Shown one piece after another: positions 1-6,721 of a stretch of 10,038 nucleotides of DNA. The position numbers and the translations under genes are program-made. Location: positions 23,451-33,488 of the forward strand of contig NZYH01000006.1 of the NCBI GenBank assembly GCA_002697825.1. Direction: 5' to 3'. The number at the start of each line of letters is the position of its first letter. Positions within the stretch are counted from its first letter, which is position 1. The DNA comes from Nitrospina sp. GTDB taxonomy: Bacteria; Nitrospinota; Nitrospinia; Nitrospinales; VA-1. Under the pieces are notes generated by a model that ran no database searches, had not been told where the DNA came from, and worked only from the letters and a program-made list of their open reading frames with translations.

Positions 1-755
1 CCGCCGAGTACATAGCAGAAAAGTGGTGCTGCAAGATGATGTAGATAATCCAAAAGCTTTTCCCACAATGTCCAGCTCTCATAGCCAGGAGTACCCGCAG
101 AGGTTAATCCTGCTATTGGTATAAGATGTGTTATTGCTCCATCACCCGGACCCAAAAGGACTATAAGAAAAATAGCAAGCACAAAGCCCGGTACGCTATA
201 ACCTATTAACACAATCAGACTTGTGCCTGTGTCAAAACGGGTACCGTTTTTTACTGCTTTAGCGATGCCCAGGATAATGCAAATGGTATAGGTTAGAAAA
301 AAACTGGTGACACCCAATGAAGCGGAAACAGGAAGTTTTTCTTTAATCAAAGATAAAACGGATTTATTTCTATAAAATGAATTTCCAAATTTAAAAACCA
401 GAAACCCTTCCCAATTATCGTACTTGAAAACAGATTCGAGAAAAGGCGAATTTTTGTTTTGCGGCGAGTACCATATGAATGTTCTCAAGTACCTTTCCCA
501 AAGTGGTTTATCAAGGTGATAAATCTTTTTAAGCTCTTCAAAATGTTTTGGGTCCAATTCCCTTTGCTTACTGGCTGGTCCTGTCATGGCATTTCCACCT
601 GCTTCGGTGAGAGTGTTTCCATGGCCCATTAATAGAGACTTCATTTGATCAATAGGACCACCAGGCACAAACTGGGTTGCGATGAAGGTGATGGTGATAA
701 TCCCGATCAGGGTCGGAAACATCAAGAGCAGACGACGTATAATGTATGAGGTCAT
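1..755 (-). CDS. yejB: Oligopeptide ABC transporter permease YejB (partial, C-terminus beyond left edge)
   Basis: Inner-membrane permease subunit of a Yej-type oligopeptide importer (BPD_transp_1 family). The first 251 residues are visible from an ATG at 755-753; the frame is open to the window edge. The N-terminus (MTSYIIRRLL, then a hydrophobic helix and APGGP-like FVPGGP) is typical of YejB/DppB permeases, and residues around LIKEKLPVSASLG and FDTGTSLIVLIGYSVPGF match the YejB pattern as I remember it from E. coli. The conserved cytoplasmic EAA loop that contacts the ATPase would lie further on and is not seen. The stretch between the first membrane helix and the FGNSFYRN segment appears about 22 residues longer than in E. 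coli. It follows yejA by 63 bases on the same strand, so the two are probably co-transcribed, with yejE and yejF expected off the left edge. No clear Shine-Dalgarno precedes the start. Confidence in the family is high. Confidence 0.9.
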   Translation of the reverse strand, partial: MTSYIIRRLLLMFPTLIGIITITFIATQFVPGGPIDQMKSLLMGHGNTLTEAGGNAMTGPASKQRELDPKHFEELKKIYHLDKPLWERYLRTFIWYSPQNKNSPFLESVFKYDNWEGFLVFKFGNSFYRNKSVLSLIKEKLPVSASLGVTSFFLTYTICIILGIAKAVKNGTRFDTGTSLIVLIGYSVPGFVLAIFLIVLLGPGDGAITHLIPIAGLTSAGTPGYESWTLWEKLLDYLHHLAAPLFCYVLG

Positions 756-818
756 ATTAAAATAATATCAGCGCAAGAGAATATAGGATTCATTTGAAGA
801 GTTTCACAAAGTAAAGTT

Positions 819-2681
819 TCAATTGAGAGTAGTTCCCGCTGTGCGTGCTTTTTTAAGTTTGTTTGCCCTCGCTTTATCCAACCACCACCATTCCAGAACA
901 TTATTAATAACTAAACTTTGTGAGGCGTTTATTTTTGGTCTGCCGAATTTATTCCAGTAAACTGCTCTGTCATATGCGATATACCAATGCGGCACCATGT
1001 AATATTGATGGGTGAGTATCCTATCCAATGCTTGAATGTTTAATACTAGATGTTTCCGTGTTTTTGCTGAGACAATCTTTTCTATTAACTCGTCAAGAGC
1101 TGGATTTTTAATGCCCATATAGTTTCTTGTTCCCGGGGTTTCGGCGGCGTCACTGCTCCACATATATCTTTGTTCGTTGCCTGGGGAACGACTTTGTGGA
1201 TAACCGGCGACGATCATCCCAAACTTGAAGTTTCGCAGACGCTCCTCATATTCGGCGACCTGGACAACCTTGATATCCAGTTTTACACCCACTTTTTTCA
1301 AATTATTCTTATAGGGTTCTGCGATTCGCTGAAACCCGGGGCCAGCTAACAGAAGTTCAAATTCCATACGATTATTCCCCTTACTTCGAATCCCATCACT
1401 TCCGATCTTCCAACCCGCGGAGTCGAGAAGAGAATTTGCCACTTTGAGATTTCTTTCAGCAGATAATCCTTGTCCCGGAGCACCTAACGGTTTTGTGAGG
1501 ACAGTCTTGGGAACGAACTTCTTATATTTTTTACGTAGTGATTCGAGTATAGCTTTTACTTCGCCTTCTGGAACTCCTTGGGCTTTCATTTCAGGATTGT
1601 TGTCAAAATAACAATCATTTCGAGTGTATTGCCCATAGAAAAGATTTTTGTTGCTCCATTCAAAATCAAAAACCATTGCCAGTGCCGCACGTACTTTACG
1701 GGATTTGAAGATTTTGTTTCGCGTATTCATGGCAAACCCTTGCATTCCCGCAATACGCGTATGCGGGAATTCCTGTCTTAGGTAGTAACCTTTTTTTACA
1801 AAATCTCCTTTATAGTCTAATGCCCAGTCGCGGGAGCTATTTACCAGTTGCATGTCGAATTCTCCACCTTTGAAAGCTTCGCGTTGCGCAACCGGATCAA
1901 GATAAATTTTATAGGTGACACGATCAAAATTGTATCGTCCTTTATTGACAGCAATATCTTTCGCCCACCAGTTAGGGTTCCGTTTGTAACTGATATATTT
2001 TCCATATTCGTATTTTTCTATTGTGTAGGGGCCGCTTCCTACAGCCATATCATCAAAATCCGAACCAAAGGATTTTCCCTTAGCGTCATAAATATGCTTA
2101 GGGAATATGATCATTTGCCCGGTGATCAACGGTAACTCCTGATTATGGACCGCAAAATGGTAACGGATCGTATGCTCATTAATTTTTTCAATAGATTTTA
2201 TATCTTTAAAATACTCTTTATAAATTGGGTGGTACTGGGGGTCTTGAATCAGGTTGAAAGAAAAAACGAAATCGTCTGCGGTTAAGGGATGTCCATCGGA
2301 GAACTTTGCCTGTTTATATAGATAATAAGTTAATGATAAATGGTCATCTGAAACCTCTGCTTTTTCTACCAGATTTCCATATTGTGAAAAGGGCTCATTA
2401 TCATCGGCGGAGCTGTCCATGGCATTTTGGAAAACGAGCTGACCAATGCCTGGAGCGGGGACACCTTTCAAAGATCCGGGGTTCAATTTGGTAAATGCAC
2501 CAAAATCCGCCAGTGTCAGATTTCCGCCTTTGGGTGCCTCTGGATTAGCATATATATAGGTTTCGCCTTGTTTGTATTTAAGACCTTGAGGGCCATATAA
2601 GGAGAGCCCGTGATGAGGTGCCGCCATTACCTGATGCGCAAAAAACAGCAACCCGATGGTTGTATTTAAAATAATTCTCAT
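819..2681 (-). CDS. yejA: Periplasmic oligopeptide-binding protein, YejA type (SBP_bac_5)
   Basis: Extracytoplasmic solute-binding protein that delivers peptides to the YejB/YejE permease. It has 620 residues, close to the roughly 600 of E. coli YejA. Residues 1-20 form a Sec signal peptide with a likely cleavage after VMA. The mature N-terminus shows the YejA-family pattern HGLSLYG...YANPEAPKGG (about 24-53) followed by LNPGSLKG, where most SBP_bac_5 proteins have a simple PxxLDP motif. Later landmarks are the LPLITGQMIIFPKHIY segment, FKGGEFDM (about 269-276) and a C-terminal PHWYIAYDRAVYWNKFGRP stretch. It is the first gene of a minus-strand yejA-yejB unit. Family members import oligopeptides; in enterobacteria the system also takes up microcin C. 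The true substrate here is unknown. The start codon is the ATG directly before the signal peptide; the ribosome-binding site is weak. Confidence 0.93.
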   Translation of the reverse strand: MRIILNTTIGLLFFAHQVMAAPHHGLSLYGPQGLKYKQGETYIYANPEAPKGGNLTLADFGAFTKLNPGSLKGVPAPGIGQLVFQNAMDSSADDNEPFSQYGNLVEKAEVSDDHLSLTYYLYKQAKFSDGHPLTADDFVFSFNLIQDPQYHPIYKEYFKDIKSIEKINEHTIRYHFAVHNQELPLITGQMIIFPKHIYDAKGKSFGSDFDDMAVGSGPYTIEKYEYGKYISYKRNPNWWAKDIAVNKGRYNFDRVTYKIYLDPVAQREAFKGGEFDMQLVNSSRDWALDYKGDFVKKGYYLRQEFPHTRIAGMQGFAMNTRNKIFKSRKVRAALAMVFDFEWSNKNLFYGQYTRNDCYFDNNPEMKAQGVPEGEVKAILESLRKKYKKFVPKTVLTKPLGAPGQGLSAERNLKVANSLLDSAGWKIGSDGIRSKGNNRMEFELLLAGPGFQRIAEPYKNNLKKVGVKLDIKVVQVAEYEERLRNFKFGMIVAGYPQSRSPGNEQRYMWSSDAAETPGTRNYMGIKNPALDELIEKIVSAKTRKHLVLNIQALDRILTHQYYMVPHWYIAYDRAVYWNKFGRPKINASQSLVINNVLEWWWLDKARANKLKKARTAGTTLN

Positions 2682-2733
2682 GGTTTATATATCTCGATTC
2701 AGTGACAGGATTTCATTTTCTAACTAATATCTT

Positions 2734-2749
2734 AACATTCCTGCCGGCA
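2734..2749. repeat. 16-base repeat with palindromic core TGCCGGCA, copy 1
   Basis: AACATTCCTGCCGGCA occurs here and again, identical and in the same orientation, at 6238-6253. The last eight bases are a perfect palindrome. This copy is non-coding and lies about 55 bases upstream of the yejA start; the other lies inside a coding sequence. A chance 16-base match within 10 kb is uncommon (rough expectation about 0.01 to 0.02), but no function is known. Confidence 0.5.
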
Positions 2750-2857
2750 AGTGGGTCAACCGGTTTGTTTTAGATAATAATGTATATTTGATTCAATCTC
2801 TGCCTTGTTATGGTATGCCTTATTTGTTAATCTTGGGGCTCAATGGTCTCAGGTTAG

Positions 2858-2905
2858 TCTGCCAAACTTAAAGCAGAGTGACCGGGTCTGCTTCAACCAG
2901 GCAGA
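2858..2905 (+). promoter_or_regulatory. Two short stem-loops with identical arms upstream of ispG
   Basis: TCTGC (2858-2862) can pair with GCAGA (2873-2877), and TCTGC (2887-2891) can pair with GCAGA (2901-2905). Because the arms are identical, the outer pair or mixed pairings are also possible, as in a switching leader. The stems are only five base pairs and there is no adjoining T-run, so this is a weak candidate for an ispG leader element and may be chance. Confidence 0.2.
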
Positions 2906-2980
2906 TTTAGGCCATTTAAATTTTGTTTCATGCTCAGTATTTTTACCTAAAAACTATCCTAAATTAGAAAAGATAAAATA

Positions 2981-4129
2981 ATGCAGCCTAGAAAGACTCG
3001 AAAGATTCGCATTGGTAATGTAGTGATTGGAGGGGATTCTCCAATTGCTGTTCAAAGTATGGCCGCGACACAAACTCAAGATTTGGATGCAACCGCAAGA
3101 CAGATAGAAGTACTTGAAAAAGCTAAAGCTGATGTTATAAGAATCGCTGTTGATAACGAAAAAGATGTTGAAGCTTTAAAAGTTTTGAGGAAAAAATTTC
3201 CAGACAGTACCTGGTCTGTTGATTTACAGGAAAATTATAAGCTAGCACCCCTTGTTGCTCCCTGGGTAAATAAAATTCGCTACAATCCCGGCCACTTATT
3301 CCACCTTGAAAAAGAAAAAACAATAAGAGAAAAAGTAGAGTTTATTGTCGAAGCGGCAAGAGAAAATGATTGTGCTATTAGAATCGGTGTCAACTGCGGC
3401 TCGGTGGATCCTGATTATAAGGAAAAGTATAAAGATGATTCTACAGAGGCCATGGTTCGTTGTGCCGTAGACCATTGCCAGATGCTCGATGAGATGAAAT
3501 TCGAAAACTACTGTGTCTCGTTGAAAGACTCTGATTCTGACAAGGTAATCGATGCTAATAAAAGGTTTGCTTTAGAGAGACCAGATGTGCCCTTGCACTT
3601 AGGTGTGACGGAAGCAGGGCTTCCGCCTGAGGGTATTATTAAGACTCGTATTGCCTTTGAGCAATTGATTTCGGCTGGTATTGGCGATACGATCCGAGTT
3701 TCTTTGACTTTGCCAAATGATGACAAGGGCCAGGAAATCGATGTAGGTCGAGAACTTCTGAAGGATATTTCAGAGGGTCGCTTCCGTTCGGTACCCGAAA
3801 ACTTTCTTGACGGACTAAATATCATAGCCTGTCCGAGTTGCTCCCGCGTCGAAAATGATAAATTTGTAGACCTCGCGCAGGATGTCCGCAAAATGACAGA
3901 ATACGCAGAAAAATACAAACTAACCATTGCTGTGATGGGTTGCCGGGTAAATGGACCGGGGGAAACCGATGATGCAGATTTAGGTCTTTGGTGTGGGCCG
4001 ACGCGAGTTAATTTAAAAAAAGGTACGGAGACATTGGGTTCCTTTTCCTATGAAGAAATTCTCGCACAGTTAAAAAAAGAAATTGATCAAATGATTCTTG
4101 AAAAATACGGAGAGCTTCAACCTAATTAA
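2981..4129 (+). CDS. ispG: 4-hydroxy-3-methylbut-2-enyl diphosphate synthase (flavodoxin/ferredoxin-dependent)
   Basis: IspG (GcpE) catalyses the penultimate MEP-pathway step, the reductive conversion of MEcPP to HMBPP, in the cytoplasm. The protein is 382 residues, the size of the compact bacterial form without the large middle domain of plant and Chlamydia enzymes. The N-terminal TIM-barrel part includes [11 protein letters not shown] (about 25-35) and KIRYNPGH (98-105). The C-terminal domain carries the [4Fe-4S] ligands Cys284 and Cys287 in IIACPSCSR, Cys321 in GCRVNGPGE, and Glu328, the fourth ligand. All key residues are intact, so the enzyme should be active. The ATG follows an AT-rich stretch with only a weak AGAAAAG-like ribosome-binding site. 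tig starts 21 bases after the stop, so the two are probably one operon. Its presence implies the MEP rather than the mevalonate route for isoprenoids. Confidence 0.97.
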   Translation: MQPRKTRKIRIGNVVIGGDSPIAVQSMAATQTQDLDATARQIEVLEKAKADVIRIAVDNEKDVEALKVLRKKFPDSTWSVDLQENYKLAPLVAPWVNKIRYNPGHLFHLEKEKTIREKVEFIVEAARENDCAIRIGVNCGSVDPDYKEKYKDDSTEAMVRCAVDHCQMLDEMKFENYCVSLKDSDSDKVIDANKRFALERPDVPLHLGVTEAGLPPEGIIKTRIAFEQLISAGIGDTIRVSLTLPNDDKGQEIDVGRELLKDISEGRFRSVPENFLDGLNIIACPSCSRVENDKFVDLAQDVRKMTEYAEKYKLTIAVMGCRVNGPGETDDADLGLWCGPTRVNLKKGTETLGSFSYEEILAQLKKEIDQMILEKYGELQPN

Positions 4130-4150
4130 GTAAGAAAATTTAAAGGCGAA

Positions 4151-5530
4151 ATGATGGATTACGACGTAGAAGAATTAGAAGAGCAGAAACGTAAGCTTAA
4201 TATAACTATTCCCGAAGAGGTGGTGTCTAAGCGAATTAATGACGCTTATAAACAATTGAACCGGGAAATGAAGATGCCGGGTTTTAGACCCGGTAAAATT
4301 CCGCAAAAGGTTTTAGAAAAACAAGTTCCCATGCAATCATTTGGGCAGATGTTCCAGGAGTTAATGCAAGAATACTATGAAGAAGCTCTCCACAAAACAG
4401 GACTGCGTCCCACCGGCCAGCCGGAAATAGACCATACGGGTTTACAGGATATTAAAAAAGATGAACCTCTAAAGTTTTCTGTCATTCTTGAGGTTAAGCC
4501 AGATATTAAAATTAAGAATTACAAAGGTTTAAAATTCAAGAAAAAAGAGGCGGTTGTTAACGAGGAAGAAGTAAAAGAGACCCTGGTGAAGGTTCTTAGC
4601 CGACATGGTTCATTAGATTTAATGCCAGCAGATTACGCCGCTGTTAAAGGAGATATTTTAAAAATAGATTTCCGGGGCTTCGTCAAGGACCAGCCGATGG
4701 AAAATGAAAAAGCGGATGACTTTGAGTTGCGTATAGGTGACAAGAAAATGCTGGATGGTTTTGAAGACCAACTGATAGGCCATAAGGCGGGGGAGGAGTT
4801 TGAGATAAAGGTTATTCTTCCTCCCAATTGGAACAATAAAACCCGTCGTGTCAGCTTCCCTATTCCCGGTGCCAGCGAAGAACAGGAGGATGATCGCGCT
4901 ACATTTAAAATCAAAATAAAGGAAGTTAAACAATTGGGACTTCCGGAGTTGACTACTGAGATTGCCAAGCGTGAAGGTTTCGATACAGTGAACGAGTTGC
5001 AAAGAGCTATTAAGGTAGACCTTCAAAGTCATAAAGACCAACAAGAAGAACTTAGAATAAAAGAAGATATTTTTAATATGTTGGTTAAGGAATCAGATGT
5101 CGCACCACCTGAATCCATTATTGAACGTGAACTGAAATTCATGATTGAAGGAACCAAGTTCCAGATTGCCCAATCGGGTATGAAGATAGAGGACTCTGGT
5201 TTTGAACCTGAAAAAGCGATGGTTGAGTGGAGAGAAAAGGCCATTTTCAATACGAAAGGGTATCTGGCTCTCGAATCTATCGCGCAGGTAGAGAATATCC
5301 ATATTACTCAACAGGATATGGAAGCTGAATATGAGTTGCTAGCCGAGCAAACTAAACAAAAAGTTGAAGATATTCAAAAGCGAATTATGTCAAACCCGGA
5401 ATCTTTGAGTCAAACGACGACCAAGCTGTTGGGACAAAAGACGATGAACTTTATTTATTCCAATTGCGAGTTTGAATTCTATAAAGAAGAACCTGGCAAA
5501 GAAGAAACTTCAAAAGAGCCATCTGATTAA
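4151..5530 (+). CDS. tig: Trigger factor, ribosome-associated chaperone / prolyl isomerase
   Basis: Cytosolic chaperone that docks at the ribosome exit tunnel and shields nascent chains. It has 459 residues (E. coli: 432). The N-terminal ribosome-binding domain carries the signature GFRPGKIP at residues 44-51. A FKBP-type prolyl isomerase domain spans about 165-260 (GDILKIDFRG, then DGFEDQLIGHKAGEEFEI). The rest is the helical C-terminal substrate-binding arm domain, ending in an acidic tail (KEEPGKEETSKEPSD). Between the FKBP strands at about 224-249 there are roughly 13 extra residues compared with E. coli, including an acidic SEEQEDD. The start is the first of two adjacent ATGs, behind AAAGGCGA. 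In many bacteria tig lies before clpP-clpX-lon; here it follows ispG and is followed by a convergent gene. Its stop TAA shares bases with the stop of the opposing methyltransferase gene. Confidence 0.96.
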   Translation: MMDYDVEELEEQKRKLNITIPEEVVSKRINDAYKQLNREMKMPGFRPGKIPQKVLEKQVPMQSFGQMFQELMQEYYEEALHKTGLRPTGQPEIDHTGLQDIKKDEPLKFSVILEVKPDIKIKNYKGLKFKKKEAVVNEEEVKETLVKVLSRHGSLDLMPADYAAVKGDILKIDFRGFVKDQPMENEKADDFELRIGDKKMLDGFEDQLIGHKAGEEFEIKVILPPNWNNKTRRVSFPIPGASEEQEDDRATFKIKIKEVKQLGLPELTTEIAKREGFDTVNELQRAIKVDLQSHKDQQEELRIKEDIFNMLVKESDVAPPESIIERELKFMIEGTKFQIAQSGMKIEDSGFEPEKAMVEWREKAIFNTKGYLALESIAQVENIHITQQDMEAEYELLAEQTKQKVEDIQKRIMSNPESLSQTTTKLLGQKTMNFIYSNCEFEFYKEEPGKEETSKEPSD

Positions 5531-6129
5531 ATTGGTTTTGCAATGAGAGCTTTTACAATATCAAGGTAAACGTTCTTATGGGAGAAGATTTTAAACCCTG
5601 CCTTTTCTGCATTGCTTACGGTGTCCCGGTCTAAATAAGTACCTTCCAAAAACTCGGTTAAATTCGACATGGTTTTAAGGGCGATGGCATAAAGTGGATT
5701 CTTGCTTAGCACATGCTCGTACATGACCAGTTTACCCTCAGGCTTTAGAACTCTTTTGATTTCTTCAAGACAAGCTACTGGGTGTTTAACCGAGCAGAGT
5801 ACACAAACGGTAACCACGCTATCAAAACTGTGATCTCGAAAAGCAGAGGATTCTGCATCCATAAGGCAAAGGTTTATTTTTCCTGGATAGCTTTTAGCTC
5901 TTGTTTTGGATTGTTGGAGCATGGCGGCGCTAATATCGATGGCGGTTATCTTCAGGTCAGCGGGAAAGTTTACAGTTTCGAGTCCGGTTCCTATTCCGAT
6001 ATATAGAACTTCTCCGGACAGGTTTTCGAAAAGCGATTTTTGATGGATATTCCAGCGACGCATATCGCCTTTTCTTAGAAAATCAAAAAATTTGGCCACT
6101 CGATCATAAGACTGTTTTTTTGATTTCAT
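5527..6129 (-). CDS. Class I SAM-dependent methyltransferase (Methyltransf_11 type), substrate unknown
   Basis: A 200-residue protein with a Rossmann-fold methyltransferase core. Motif I is VLYIGIGTG (41-49), with Tyr where most relatives have an acidic or small residue; the acidic ribose-contacting residue is Asp65 in AIDIS; Asp91 in MDAES matches motif II; LKPEGKLVMYEH (128-139) is motif III with the usual post-motif strand. The opening YDRVAKFFDFL resembles UbiE-like and phospholipid N-methyltransferases, so a small-molecule or lipid substrate is more likely than nucleic acid, but this is inference. It begins inside the stop of the upstream membrane-protein gene (ATGA at 6129-6126), pointing to translational coupling. 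At the other end it converges on tig: the two stops share the TTAA at 5527-5530, so no terminator fits between them. Confidence 0.85.
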   Translation of the reverse strand: MKSKKQSYDRVAKFFDFLRKGDMRRWNIHQKSLFENLSGEVLYIGIGTGLETVNFPADLKITAIDISAAMLQQSKTRAKSYPGKINLCLMDAESSAFRDHSFDSVVTVCVLCSVKHPVACLEEIKRVLKPEGKLVMYEHVLSKNPLYAIALKTMSNLTEFLEGTYLDRDTVSNAEKAGFKIFSHKNVYLDIVKALIAKPI

Positions 6130-6479
6130 AACTCTGTCAGCCGCTTGTTGGATAGATAAACCTGTAACGCAACGAAAAACCCTATTACCGTTCCTCCCAA
6201 GGTGACGTCAAATAATGCTAGGGAGGGGAGGGTGGACAACATTCCTGCCGGCATGCCTACCAGCATTGCATTTATATGAAGCGGGATCATAACCTCAAAA
6301 GCACCGCAAAAAGGCATCAAAAGGACCATTAAAATCATCATTAAACTCATCCCAATCAGCCCGCCTAGTAGCATTCCAAGCAGCATATTCAAATTTGGGG
6401 AGACGACAAGATAAGTACAAAACGCCATCAAAGCACCCGAAAGGGCCCCAATAAAGAAATCTGCGATTCTTAAGCTCAC
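6126..6479 (-). CDS. Small multi-pass inner-membrane protein, unknown function
   Basis: A 117-residue very hydrophobic protein with about four predicted membrane segments (roughly 6-26, 32-57, 68-90 and 93-110) and a short positively charged tail (SNKRLTEL). Glycine-spaced helices such as LGMLLGGLIGM (34-44) suggest tight helix packing. It is rich in methionine (MSLMMILMVLLMPF). I do not recognise the family. The start is a GTG at 6479; an in-frame TAG lies just two codons upstream, so the only later options are internal ATGs (residue 18 or beyond). No Shine-Dalgarno is visible. The stop overlaps the start of the methyltransferase gene by ATGA, so the two are probably one operon and might act together. 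The 16-base repeat copy 2 lies within this gene. Confidence 0.72.
   Translation of the reverse strand: MSLRIADFFIGALSGALMAFCTYLVVSPNLNMLLGMLLGGLIGMSLMMILMVLLMPFCGAFEVMIPLHINAMLVGMPAGMLSTLPSLALFDVTLGGTVIGFFVALQVYLSNKRLTEL
6238..6253. repeat. 16-base repeat with palindromic core TGCCGGCA, copy 2
   Basis: Identical to 2734-2749 and in the same orientation on the plus strand. This copy sits within the membrane-protein coding sequence, where it encodes part of MLVGMPAGMLS on the opposite strand. Confidence 0.5.
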
Positions 6480-6655
6480 AAGCTAAATATTTAATAATAA
6501 GTTGACGATAAGTCTTTAAAAGCAAACATTTATTTGTCAGTTTACAGTTTTACCAGAATTCTACAATTACATAAATTATTATATTTTAAAGATTTCAGAG
6601 TGATTCAAAGACATTGTAAACACGGTTTATGGGCTAACAAAATTGGGAAATGATA

Positions 6656-6686
6656 TTGACACTTAGTGTGTTGCGAGTAATATTAC
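6656..6686 (+). promoter_or_regulatory. Candidate sigma-70 promoter for fliG
   Basis: A perfect -35 box TTGACA at 6656-6661 is followed after 17 to 19 bases by AATATT (6679-6684) or TATTAC (6681-6686) as the -10 box. The distance to the fliG ATG is about 35 bases. The -35 is strong and the -10 is imperfect. It would make fliG transcription independent of a larger flagellar operon. Confidence 0.5.
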
Positions 6687-6695
6687 TATAGTAAT
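6682..6695. promoter_or_regulatory. 14-base perfect palindrome at the fliG transcription start region (possible operator)
   Basis: ATTACTATAGTAAT is its own reverse complement and overlaps the presumed -10 box and start site of the fliG promoter. It also overlaps a second palindrome, GTAATATTAC (6677-6686). The position is that expected of a repressor site, but AT-rich palindromes arise easily by chance. Confidence 0.35.
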
Positions 6696-6721
6696 TATTA
6701 ACGGATGCGAATTTAAAGGCC

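Larger units (their letters stand above)
2682..2980. other. Divergent intergenic region between yejA and ispG
   Basis: No gene is seen in these 299 bases. The region must carry the promoters of both flanking units, but no clear sigma-70 pair stands out on either strand; the best plus-strand candidate (TTGTTA, 17 bases, TAATCT) is poor. It holds a 16-base sequence repeated at 6238-6253 (here 2734-2749) and two short stem-loops with identical arms (2858-2905), which are listed separately. Confidence 0.7.

Noticed and set aside
1578..2494. Plus-strand open frames inside yejA
   Set aside because: These are antisense to a complete binding-protein gene with a full set of family landmarks.
3508..3927. 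Long open frame of 139 codons antisense to ispG
   Set aside because: It lies entirely inside a well-conserved ispG, shows no family resemblance and is serine-rich in the way expected of a reverse-strand shadow.
4633..5311. Several overlapping minus-strand open frames inside tig
   Set aside because: They overlap each other and an intact trigger factor gene, and none has a recognisable motif or ribosome-binding site.
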